From [Haemophilus] felis (GTDB lineage: Bacteria; Pseudomonadota; Gammaproteobacteria; Enterobacterales; Pasteurellaceae), in contig MUYB01000007.1 in NCBI GenBank assembly GCA_002015125.1, forward strand, positions 1-64,000: a DNA stretch of 64,000 nucleotides. Direction: 5' to 3'. The notes under the pieces were generated by a model. That model was not told where the DNA came from and made no database searches. It was given only the letters and a program-made list of their open reading frames with translations. A program made the position numbers and the translations under genes. Numbering within the stretch: position 1 is the first letter of the stretch; every line of letters begins with the position of its first letter. Of this stretch, positions 55,154 through 64,000 are shown one piece after another.

Positions 55154-57001
55154 CTAAGGCATTAATAAATTCGGAATAAAGGTGATGATTTGTGGGAAAA
55201 TCGTAATCAAGACAAGCGTAACGAAAATCGGCACTAAGAACGGTAATACCCCTTTCGCCACTGTACTTACAGGCATATTACCCACACGAGCTACCACGAA
55301 CAGTGCCATCCCCATTGGTGGCGTTAAAATACCGATCATCATATTTAAGGTGGTCATCACGCCGAAGAAGATGAGGTCGATACCAAAGTGCATTGCAATT
55401 GGAATGAGCATTGGTAATACCAAGAATTGCAAGGCGAGAGCATCGATGAACATCCCAAGGAAGAGCAACAATAAGTTGATCATAACCAAGACCATAATTG
55501 GCGAATCAGCAACGGAGACAAAGAAATTTGCAATTTTCATGGCCACTTGTTCACGTGCAATCATATCTCCGAAGAAGGTTACCGTCATCACCATTAAGAC
55601 GGTTACTCCTGTAATTGCCATTGCTTCCACGCAACTTTGAAATAACTTCACAAGCGTTAATTCTCTGTATACAAACATACCAATCACAATGGAGTAAAAG
55701 GCGGCGATAACAGCAGCTTCTGTTGGGGTAAAGATACCAGAGAAAATCCCACCAATGATAATGACAGGTGTTAGCACCGCCCAAATAGCTTTTTTAAATG
55801 CATCACAACGTTCTAGTAGAGTGGCTTTAGGCGATCTAGGATAACCTCTTTTTTTGGCAACAAAATAGTTCATTGCCATCAGAGCTGCTGTCACTAACAC
55901 TCCAGGAACGAAACCTGCGATAAAAAGTTTTGCAATGGATTGATTAGAAATAACGCCATAAATAATCATAGCGATACTTGGTGGAACGAGGGGGCCAATG
56001 ATACAAGACGCTGCTGTAATACCGCCACAGATGTCATCATCATAGCCTGCATCTCGCATGGCTTTGATTTCTAATTGACCTAAACCACCTGCATCTGCAA
56101 GAGCTGAACCTGACATACCAGAGAAGATCAAACTTGCCCCGATATTTACATGTCCCATCCCACCACGATAATGACCGAGTAGTGTTCTAGCAAACGAAAA
56201 AATACGCTCTGTAATACCACCAGTGTTCATTAAAATACCAGTGAGAATGAAGAATGGTACGCTTAATAATGTAAAACTGTCTAAACTTGATACCAACTTT
56301 TCAGCTGCATATTGGGATAAATTCCAGCGTGTCATTGAGAAGTAAAGCAAGGTGGAGATCATTAAAGACCAGCCTACAGGCGTGCCAATAAACATAATGA
56401 CAAGCCAAAATATTAGCGTCACGTAAACAGCATTACTACCTAGTTTCGCATAATTTGATAGGCGTAATAATTTATATGTATCAGGAGAGAAATAAAGTAT
56501 TGCAAGGGCGATAGCCATTAAAATAATGAAAAACGTTGCAGGTAAATAAGTGGTGTTATTTTTAAAGTTGTCATACTGTGCTTGAAAGAAGCGAACTAGC
56601 ATTAAGCAGGCGATAATGGGTAGTGTAATGTAAAGCCATTTTTCAGAAATGCCTAAACTAAATAATTCATTTTCTGCTTTGAATACTAATTTTAAGCCAA
56701 AGTGAATAAACCCAATCAAACAAACAAAAATGAGTAATTGAACAAGGGTATTCGTTACTCGTTTGATGCTATCAGGTAACCAGTTTGTAACAAAATCAAT
56801 AAAAACGTGTTGTTGGTTGCGAATACCAATAGAAATGCCAAGCATTCCCACATATACGAAAAGCAAACGTGCCAGTTCTTCACTCCAACTTAATGGACTA
56901 TCAAAAAACTGTCTAGAAACAATTTGAGCGAGCAAAATTAAGAAAATGAGAATGAATAAAACGCCACCTATCCACTCCTCTAATTTATTGATGATTTTCA
57001 T
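55154..57001 (-). CDS. siaT: Sialic acid TRAP transporter fused membrane subunit SiaT (SiaQM)
   Basis: A 615-residue fused TRAP permease. The N-terminal ~150 residues are the four-helix Q domain ([31 protein letters not shown]). A linker helix (about 155-175) leads to the large M domain ([52 protein letters not shown]). It uses a sodium gradient to import sialic acid delivered by SiaP. The fused form is characteristic of Haemophilus-type siaT. Confidence 0.94.
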   Translation of the reverse strand: MKIINKLEEWIGGVLFILIFLILLAQIVSRQFFDSPLSWSEELARLLFVYVGMLGISIGIRNQQHVFIDFVTNWLPDSIKRVTNTLVQLLIFVCLIGFIHFGLKLVFKAENELFSLGISEKWLYITLPIIACLMLVRFFQAQYDNFKNNTTYLPATFFIILMAIALAILYFSPDTYKLLRLSNYAKLGSNAVYVTLIFWLVIMFIGTPVGWSLMISTLLYFSMTRWNLSQYAAEKLVSSLDSFTLLSVPFFILTGILMNTGGITERIFSFARTLLGHYRGGMGHVNIGASLIFSGMSGSALADAGGLGQLEIKAMRDAGYDDDICGGITAASCIIGPLVPPSIAMIIYGVISNQSIAKLFIAGFVPGVLVTAALMAMNYFVAKKRGYPRSPKATLLERCDAFKKAIWAVLTPVIIIGGIFSGIFTPTEAAVIAAFYSIVIGMFVYRELTLVKLFQSCVEAMAITGVTVLMVMTVTFFGDMIAREQVAMKIANFFVSVADSPIMVLVMINLLLLFLGMFIDALALQFLVLPMLIPIAMHFGIDLIFFGVMTTLNMMIGILTPPMGMALFVVARVGNMPVSTVAKGVLPFLVPIFVTLVLITIFPQIITFIPNLLMP

Positions 57002-57022
57002 AAAAACTCCAAATCTACAATA

Positions 57023-57060
57023 TAAAAAGACCTTAGCCCTCGCCGAGCTAAGGTTTTTGC
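57023..57060 (-). terminator. Attenuating hairpin between siaP and siaT
   Basis: ACCTTAGCTCGG / CGAGGGCTAAGGT on the minus strand, followed by CTTTTT, within the 64-bp gap. It is probably a leaky terminator that gives more SiaP than SiaT, as expected for a binding protein. Confidence 0.6.
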
Positions 57061-57065
57061 ACGAA

Positions 57066-58079
<1,014 letters not shown>

Positions 58080-58159
58080 TTAAAACAGTATAAAGACGGA
58101 TTGGATTTTAAAGCGAAAAAATCATTTTGCATATAAAAAATGGAGCTTTATTTCATAAA

Positions 58160-58175
58160 TGTTAACTAGATCACA
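58160..58175. promoter_or_regulatory. CRP-like site in the siaP/nanE intergenic region
   Basis: TGTTAACTAGATCACA, one mismatch from TGTGA-N6-TCACA. In H. influenzae the divergent sia/nan promoters are jointly controlled by CRP and SiaR in this interval. The 342-bp gap (58053-58394) also holds a TATAAT (58236-58241) facing nanE and no gene. I could not define a SiaR operator by eye. Confidence 0.7.
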
Positions 58176-58394
58176 ATTTTGAAAAATTTTTGAGCTAAAA
58201 CCTATCAATTTCATTTATCTACTAGCAAACTTTTATATAATTTATGCCGTTTTATGAAAAGACAATGAACAAAATCTATTTTTAGATGTTCTTGTGAATT
58301 AATTGCTTTGAATAGTTGTCGTTTTTTTATTTTAAGATTAATCTATATAAAACGGAGTTAATCTTCAGTTTTTGTATTAATACTTGGAGTTTAT

Positions 58395-59084
58395 ATGTCA
58401 AAATTATCCCACGAACAAGTTTTAGCACAAATTAAATATGGTCTTATCGCCTCCTGCCAACCTGTGGATGACGGTCCAATGGATTCACCTGAAATTGTCG
58501 CTGCTATGGCACAAGCTTCCGTGATTGGTGGTGCTGTAGGGCTTCGGATTGAAGGCGTTGATAATTTAAAAGCTGCACGCAAAGTGGTCAATGTACCAAT
58601 TATTGGCATTGTGAAACGTGATCTTCCCGACAGTCCCGTGCGTATTACGCCATTCCTTAAAGATGTGGAAGAACTTGCCGCCGCAGGTGCGGACATTATT
58701 GCTTTCGACGGCACGCACCGAGTGCGTCCTACCACCATCGACGCTACCGTAAAACGCATTAAAGAATTAGGCTGTTTGGCAATGGCGGATTGCTCCAATT
58801 TTGAAGAAGGGATGTATTGCCAAAATTTAGGCGTAGAAATTATTGGTAGCACAATGTCTGGCTACACTGGCGGCGACGTTCCAGAAGAACCTGATTATCA
58901 ATTGGTAAAAGATTTAAACGCCGCAGGTTGTCGTGTTATGGCTGAAGGACGCTACAACACACCAGCGTTAGCGAAAGTGGCGATCGAAATTGGTGCTTAT
59001 TCTGTTACTGTTGGTTCGGCGTTAACTCGTTTGGAACATATCGTCAGTTGGTTTGCTGACGCCGTAAAATCAGCGAACAAATAA
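58395..59084 (+). CDS. nanE: N-acetylmannosamine-6-phosphate 2-epimerase NanE
   Basis: A 229-residue TIM-barrel enzyme with [18 protein letters not shown] near the N terminus, [28 protein letters not shown], and the phosphate-binding [11 protein letters not shown] and TVGSALTR. It converts ManNAc-6-P to GlcNAc-6-P. First gene of the plus-strand nan operon; nanK follows after 12 bp. Confidence 0.95.
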   Translation: MSKLSHEQVLAQIKYGLIASCQPVDDGPMDSPEIVAAMAQASVIGGAVGLRIEGVDNLKAARKVVNVPIIGIVKRDLPDSPVRITPFLKDVEELAAAGADIIAFDGTHRVRPTTIDATVKRIKELGCLAMADCSNFEEGMYCQNLGVEIIGSTMSGYTGGDVPEEPDYQLVKDLNAAGCRVMAEGRYNTPALAKVAIEIGAYSVTVGSALTRLEHIVSWFADAVKSANK

Positions 59085-59096
59085 CGAGGAATCTTT

Positions 59097-59987
59097 ATGC
59101 GTTGTTTAGCCTTAGATATTGGCGGAACCAAAATCGCCTCTGCAATTGTGGTGAATGGAAAAGTTGAGCAACGTCAACAAATTTCGACACCTCAAGAAGA
59201 TGTCGTTAATGCGATGCATCTCAGCTTGGCGGAAATATTGAAGCAATATGAAGGACAGTTTGATTACGTCGCCGTCGCTTCAACAGGGATTATTAACAAT
59301 GGCGTGTTAACGGCGTTGAATCCGAAGAATCTAGGTGGGCTAGATAAATTTCCCCTTAAAGACAGCATTGCCAAACATACTTCAAAGCCAATTGGTTTGC
59401 TAAATGATGTGCAAGCAGCAGCGTATGCGGAATATCGAAGCGAGGCGGCGTCGGTGCAGAATTTAGCCTTCATCACGGTATCCACTGGTGTCGGTGGCGG
59501 TATTATTTTAGAGCGTCGCTTACTGACCGAACCTAATGGTGTCGCTGGACATATTGGGCATACTCTCGCCGATCCAAATGGCCCCGTGTGCGGTTGTGGG
59601 CGTGTGGGATGCGTAGAAGCGGTAGCGGCAGGGCGTGCCATTGAAGCGGTGTCTAGCCAATGGAATCCCCCTTGTTCGCCTAAACAAGCCTTTGAACTTT
59701 TCCGTGCAGGTGATGAGAAAGCAACGGCGTTAATTGCACGTTCAGCAAAAGCCATTGCCAATTTGATCGCCGATTTAGTAATTGGTCTAGATATTCAAAA
59801 GGTGGTTGTCGGCGGTAGCGTTGGTTTAGCGGAAGGTTATTTGCCGTTGGTGCAACAGTATCTTGCGGAAATTCCCGTGGTTTATCATTGCCAGCTTGCA
59901 CAGGCACGTTACGGTCAAGATGCGGGATTACTTGGTGCAGCGTGGTGGACGGCAGATAATTTAAAACAAACTACCGAATTGAAATAG
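59097..59987 (+). CDS. nanK: N-acetylmannosamine kinase NanK
   Basis: A 296-residue ROK-family kinase with phosphate loop DIGGTKIASAIV, catalytic LNDVQAAAYAEY and the zinc motif GHTLADPNGPVCGCGRVGCVEAVAAG. It phosphorylates ManNAc released by NanA. It lies between nanE and the yhcH-like gene. Confidence 0.95.
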   Translation: MRCLALDIGGTKIASAIVVNGKVEQRQQISTPQEDVVNAMHLSLAEILKQYEGQFDYVAVASTGIINNGVLTALNPKNLGGLDKFPLKDSIAKHTSKPIGLLNDVQAAAYAEYRSEAASVQNLAFITVSTGVGGGIILERRLLTEPNGVAGHIGHTLADPNGPVCGCGRVGCVEAVAAGRAIEAVSSQWNPPCSPKQAFELFRAGDEKATALIARSAKAIANLIADLVIGLDIQKVVVGGSVGLAEGYLPLVQQYLAEIPVVYHCQLAQARYGQDAGLLGAAWWTADNLKQTTELK

Positions 59988-59993
59988 GAGTGA

Positions 59994-60464
<471 letters not shown>

Positions 60465-60488
60465 CGTTGAGACAAGAGAGGAATAGTT

Positions 60489-61355
60489 ATGTTAGCAAGC
60501 GGTAAAATTTTAGACACCATTGGGGCGTTACATAATAGTTTAACCAAAACAGAAAAAAAGATTGCCGCCACTATTCTTGCCTCACCTGAACTATTTAGTC
60601 AGTCCTCGCTATCTGATCTCGCACAACAACTGGATGTGGGTGAAGCGACATTTATTCGTTTTTGCCGCACCATTGGCTTTCGAGGCTTCACGGATTTCAA
60701 ATTGGAGTTAGCCATTGAATTGGCGACGCGAGAAAAAGAACACCACACTTTACTGGATACAGATATTTCTGTGGCAGATGATGTCCCAAGCATTGCAGCA
60801 AAACTGCAAAGTACAATGAATAAGGTGATCACTGAAACCATCAACCTATTAGATTTTGCCACGCTGGATGTGATTGTGAAAAAAATGATTGCGGCGAAGC
60901 GCATTTTCTTATTCGGAGTAGGTTCATCAGGCATTACCGCAGAAGATGCCAAAAATAAATTTATGCGAATTGGATTGCAGGTGGATGCAACATCTAACAA
61001 TCATTTTATGTATATGCAAGCGGCGTTAATGAATAAAGACGATGTGGTTATTGGGATTAGTCATTCAGGATATTCAACGGAAGTTATCGAATCCTTGAAT
61101 ATTGCTAAAAAGAATGGCGCCACCACCATTGCACTTACGCATAACTTACGCTCACCGATTACTCAAGTTGCCGACCACGTTATCATTAATGGTAACCGTC
61201 AAGGTCAGCTACAAGGGGATTCTATCGGCACCAAAATTGCACAACTTTTTGTCCTTGATTTAATTTATACCTTGATTGTTCAAACGGGTGAAGAAAAAGC
61301 GACAAAAACTAAGCAAAAAACAGTAAATGTTATTTTAGAACAACGTGTTAAATAA
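60489..61355 (+). CDS. siaR: RpiR-family sialic acid regulator SiaR/NanR
   Basis: A 288-residue RpiR-family protein: N-terminal HTH (about residues 20-75, SSLSDLAQQLDVGEATFIRFCRTIGFRGFTDFKLEL) and C-terminal SIS sugar-phosphate domain (about 125-260, IFLFGVGSSGITAEDAKNKFMRIG, VVIGISHSGYSTEVIES). In H. influenzae SiaR represses the divergent nan and siaPT operons, with glucosamine-6-phosphate as coregulator. It lies within the operon, so it is autoregulated. Confidence 0.9.
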   Translation: MLASGKILDTIGALHNSLTKTEKKIAATILASPELFSQSSLSDLAQQLDVGEATFIRFCRTIGFRGFTDFKLELAIELATREKEHHTLLDTDISVADDVPSIAAKLQSTMNKVITETINLLDFATLDVIVKKMIAAKRIFLFGVGSSGITAEDAKNKFMRIGLQVDATSNNHFMYMQAALMNKDDVVIGISHSGYSTEVIESLNIAKKNGATTIALTHNLRSPITQVADHVIINGNRQGQLQGDSIGTKIAQLFVLDLIYTLIVQTGEEKATKTKQKTVNVILEQRVK

Positions 61356-61375
61356 ACACATTTTAGGAGAATCCA

Positions 61376-62257
61376 ATGAAAAACTTAAAAGGTATCTTTA
61401 GTGCATTGTTAGTGTCTTTCAATGCTGACGGTTCAATCAACGAAAAAGGCTTACGCGAAATCGTACGCTATAACATCGACAAAATGAAAGTGGATGGTTT
61501 ATACGTTGGTGGATCAACAGGGGAAAACTTTATGCTTTCCACCGAAGAGAAAAAAGAAATCTTCCGCATTGCGAAAGATGAAGCCAAAGATCAAATTGCC
61601 TTAATCGCCCAAGTAGGTAGCGTTAACTTACAAGAAGCCATTGAATTAGGTAAATATGCCACAGAATTAGGCTACGACAGCTTATCTGCGGTAACGCCGT
61701 TCTACTACAAATTCAGCTTCCCTGAAATCAAACACTACTACGACAGCATCATTGAAGCCACAGGCAACTATATGATTGTTTACTCCATTCCATTCTTAAC
61801 GGGTGTGAATATGGGTGTAGAACAATTCGGCGAACTCTATAAAAACCCGAAAGTCCTTGGCGTGAAATTCACCGCTGGCGACTTCTACTTATTAGAACGC
61901 TTGAAAAAAGCTTATCCAAACCACTTAATTTGGGCTGGTTTCGACGAAATGATGTTGCCAGCGGCATCTTTAGGTGTTGACGGCGCTATCGGCTCTACCT
62001 TTAACGTCAACGGTGTGCGTGCACGCCAAATCTTTGAATTAACCCAAGCAGGTAAATTAAAAGAAGCCCTAGCCATTCAACACGTTACCAACGATTTAAT
62101 CGAAGGAATTTTATCCAACGGTTTATATTTAACCATTAAAGAGTTGTTAAAACTTGACGGCGTTGACGCTGGCTACTGCCGAGAACCAATGACAAAAGAA
62201 TTAACCCCTGAAAAAGTGGCTTTTGCCAAAGAATTAAAAGCAAAATATTTGGCGTAA
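61376..62257 (+). CDS. nanA: N-acetylneuraminate lyase NanA
   Basis: A 293-residue DHDPS-family aldolase. [15 protein letters not shown], the Tyr in [12 protein letters not shown] and the Schiff-base Lys in [16 protein letters not shown] are in place. It splits sialic acid to ManNAc and pyruvate in the cytoplasm. It is the last gene; nagBA, which follow in H. influenzae, are not here. Confidence 0.96.
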   Translation: MKNLKGIFSALLVSFNADGSINEKGLREIVRYNIDKMKVDGLYVGGSTGENFMLSTEEKKEIFRIAKDEAKDQIALIAQVGSVNLQEAIELGKYATELGYDSLSAVTPFYYKFSFPEIKHYYDSIIEATGNYMIVYSIPFLTGVNMGVEQFGELYKNPKVLGVKFTAGDFYLLERLKKAYPNHLIWAGFDEMMLPAASLGVDGAIGSTFNVNGVRARQIFELTQAGKLKEALAIQHVTNDLIEGILSNGLYLTIKELLKLDGVDAGYCREPMTKELTPEKVAFAKELKAKYLA

Positions 62258-62263
62258 TTTAAA

Positions 62264-62300
62264 ATAAAAAAATAGCTCCGTTGTCAGCGGAGCTTTTTTG
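62264..62300. terminator. Terminator after nanA
   Basis: AGCTCCG / CGGAGCT with loop TTGTCAG, flanked by an A run and TTTTTT. It separates nanA from the convergent hlyD. Confidence 0.8.
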
Positions 62301-62382
62301 TATTTTTACCTTGTTGCATCAGAAATAATTACAATGCTGTTTTTCTAGATTATTGGCAACTTTTTATATAAAACTTGTTTCT

Positions 62383-63816
62383 TTATCTTTCTTTAAAGCT
62401 CTCATCTAATGTTGTTTTTAATGGACTCAACAAATAATCCATTACTCGTCTTTCGCCTGTCTTAATTTCTGCGGATACTGCCATCCCTGCAATAAGTTCA
62501 ATATTCCTTCCATCAATATTTAAATGACTTTTTTCCATCAAAATAGTAACAGGAAAGACTAATCCCAATTTCTCATCCTGTATCGCTTCAAAACTGAAAT
62601 ATTTGACTTTGCCTTTTATATATCCGTAATGAGTATATGGAAAAGCCTCAACCTTAATAGTGACATCTTGTCCTTCATTTACAAACCCAATATCTTTATT
62701 TGATAGCATAGCTTCGATTTCAAGTTGTTCGCCAAATGGAACTATCGTCATCAAAGGCTGTGCCGTGGTTACTACCCCTCCAATGGTATAAGTTTGCAAT
62801 TGTTGCACTGTACCATCAACTGGAGCATAGATTTTATTTGATATTTGCTTTTGCTGTAATTTCTCAACCTCTAAGGATAACTGCTCAACTTGCTCATTTG
62901 CTTTGCGTAGCTCATCTAATACATTTCGCCTGAAATTTTGTTCAAAGACTTGATATTCTTTGCGAATTTGTTCAATTTGAGCATTAATTTCATGGATTTT
63001 ACTTTGTTGAATATCTCGTTCATTCTCTAGATCTATTACACGATTTTCCTGAGAGAAATATTCATGTTTAGAAATATGTCCTTTTTTATACAAACTATAT
63101 ATATCCTTGCGTCGCTCAGTTTCATATTTGAGCATAGCGTTTAGTTTTTTGATTTGAATTTCAATAGTAACTTTCTCTGTTTCTTTTTGTTTTATCGTTC
63201 CTTCTAATTTCTGTTTTTCAGCAATCCAAGCGTTATATTGGCTTAGTGCTAGTTGTTGTTCTCTAACAAATAAAACATCATCAGTACCAAAAACAATATG
63301 TTTATTTTCATTAGTGAGTATTGGTTGGTGATTGTCTTCTATAGATCTAAAAAGAGATTGTTGTCTTAATTGATTTAGGCTAGCTAGATTTAAGGCTGAT
63401 TTGGCTTTGGCTAGATCTTCATCAACACCTAATGTTGTTAGCTCAAGCAATAAATCACCTTTTTTAACTGTTTGACCATTTCTAACATGTGATTTCTTAA
63501 CAATAGCTGTTTCTATCGGCTGAATAATTTTACTTCTCCCACTAGGTAAAATTTTCCCCGTTGCAACAGCCACGATTTCAACTTTTCCAAAATATGACCA
63601 ACAAAGAGCGGTTAATAAAAATAAAATAATCAACCGTCCGATCCACCTTGGTAAAGCAGAAACGGGCGTTTCAATTAATTCTAAATGAGCAGGTAAAAAG
63701 GCGTGTTCATCTTCTTGCCGATAAGGGGTGTCTAGCGATTTTCTTACTTTCCACGTTTCTCGAAATACTCGAATATAGCCTTTAATTAAGCTACAAAATC
63801 CACTCAAACTGTGCAT
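62383..63816 (-). CDS. HlyD-family type I secretion adaptor
   Basis: A 477-residue membrane-fusion protein, the same length as HlyD/LktD. It has a cytoplasmic N terminus, one membrane helix (about residues 58-78, RLIILFLLTALCWSYFG), a lipoyl-like half (GKILPSGRSKIIQPIETAIV), long coiled coils (about 180-330) and the C-terminal RTX-type motif region (YAPVDGTVQQLQTYTIGGVVTTAQPLM). It links the inner-membrane ABC exporter to TolC for export of RTX toxins. Its ATG overlaps the hlyB stop by 1 bp. The toxin gene itself would be further upstream, outside the window. Confidence 0.92.
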   Translation of the reverse strand: MHSLSGFCSLIKGYIRVFRETWKVRKSLDTPYRQEDEHAFLPAHLELIETPVSALPRWIGRLIILFLLTALCWSYFGKVEIVAVATGKILPSGRSKIIQPIETAIVKKSHVRNGQTVKKGDLLLELTTLGVDEDLAKAKSALNLASLNQLRQQSLFRSIEDNHQPILTNENKHIVFGTDDVLFVREQQLALSQYNAWIAEKQKLEGTIKQKETEKVTIEIQIKKLNAMLKYETERRKDIYSLYKKGHISKHEYFSQENRVIDLENERDIQQSKIHEINAQIEQIRKEYQVFEQNFRRNVLDELRKANEQVEQLSLEVEKLQQKQISNKIYAPVDGTVQQLQTYTIGGVVTTAQPLMTIVPFGEQLEIEAMLSNKDIGFVNEGQDVTIKVEAFPYTHYGYIKGKVKYFSFEAIQDEKLGLVFPVTILMEKSHLNIDGRNIELIAGMAVSAEIKTGERRVMDYLLSPLKTTLDESFKER

Positions 63817-64000
63817 TATCCCCTCCCTGTTGTTGCCTGAAGTCGATACAAATAGTGATAAAGCCCTTTTGCCTCTAGTAATGTTTGATGGCTACCTTGT
63901 TCAACAATTTCCCCTTGATCCATCACAATAATACGATGAGCTTGACTTACTGTGGATAAGCGGTGAGCAATAATAATCACGGTTCGATTACGGCAGATAT
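63816..64000 (-). CDS. HlyB-family toxin export ATPase, C-terminal end
   Basis: Only the last 61 codons are in the window. [17 protein letters not shown] (with the H-loop His), [20 protein letters not shown] and a short C-terminal tail are the end of the nucleotide-binding domain of HlyB/LktB exporters. Too short for general annotation but clear by motif and by its overlap with hlyD. Confidence 0.88.
   Translation of the reverse strand, partial: ICRNRTVIIIAHRLSTVSQAHRIIVMDQGEIVEQGSHQTLLEAKGLYHYLYRLQATTGRG

Overview
The window is a low-GC gamma-proteobacterial chromosome segment that reads as Pasteurellaceae. The evidence is Haemophilus-type gene content and order (divergent siaPT / nanEK-siaR-nanA, ppx-tamB-tamA, artPIQM, rpmBG-mutM, a fucose cluster, cytochrome c maturation genes), CRP/FNR/NarP-type regulatory sites, a few exact copies of the 9-mer AAGTGCGGT (core of the Haemophilus-type DNA uptake signal), and a partial RTX-type secretion locus at the right edge. 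The species cannot be fixed from the sequence alone.

Layout. 1-332: right end of an IS1595-family element. 0.36-5.8 kb (minus): arginine ABC transporter art genes with two tandem substrate-binding proteins, followed by a Crp-like regulator and an anaerobic sulfatase maturase. 6.0-6.8 kb: preQ1-I riboswitch and queuosine-precursor transporter yhhQ. 7.0-14.3 kb (minus): ppx, tamB, tamA. 14.3-17.5 kb (minus): cyaA followed directly by narP. 17.6-19.1 kb: rpmB, rpmG, mutM. 19.1-20.5 kb (minus): deoC-deoR. 20.7-21.2 kb: an internally deleted uhpC-like gene. 21.5-36.6 kb: fucose catabolism, with fucO, a ribose-type ABC transporter, fucA, fucU, fucK, fucI, fucR, and separately fucP with a second near-identical fucA. 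This stretch also holds small dispersed repeats, a HigBA toxin-antitoxin pair and an unknown micro-ORF/acidic-protein pair. 36.8-43.5 kb: ccmABCDEFGHI. 43.5-45.9 kb (minus): pgk-fba. 46-51 kb: yfhL, yfiF, pssA, cysZ, zipA. 51-53.8 kb: napGHBC under an apparent nap promoter but without napF, napD and napA. 53.9-62.3 kb: sialic acid transport and catabolism. 62.4-64 kb (minus): HlyD and the 3' end of HlyB.

How it fits together. Fucose and sialic acid are host mucin sugars, and both regulons carry strong CRP-like sites; the fucO and siaP/nanE sites are nearly the same sequence. cyaA, which makes the cAMP, is also in the window and lies just upstream of narP. NarP and FNR would control the truncated nap operon and perhaps ccm. 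The ccm genes would attach heme to NapB and NapC, the only c-type cytochromes seen here.

Most notable: the nap promoter joined directly to napG, with ligA also missing from its usual place after zipA; three fucose promoters sharing a TGMCCGAW motif phased with CRP sites; the duplicated fucA; the uhpC internal deletion; a hairpin plus 21-residue peptide plus acidic protein of unknown function at 32.3-32.95 kb; and a perfect 45-bp tandem duplication in the pgk leader. I found no CRISPR array, tRNA, rRNA or clear prophage. No complete exotic defence or biosynthetic system is evident.
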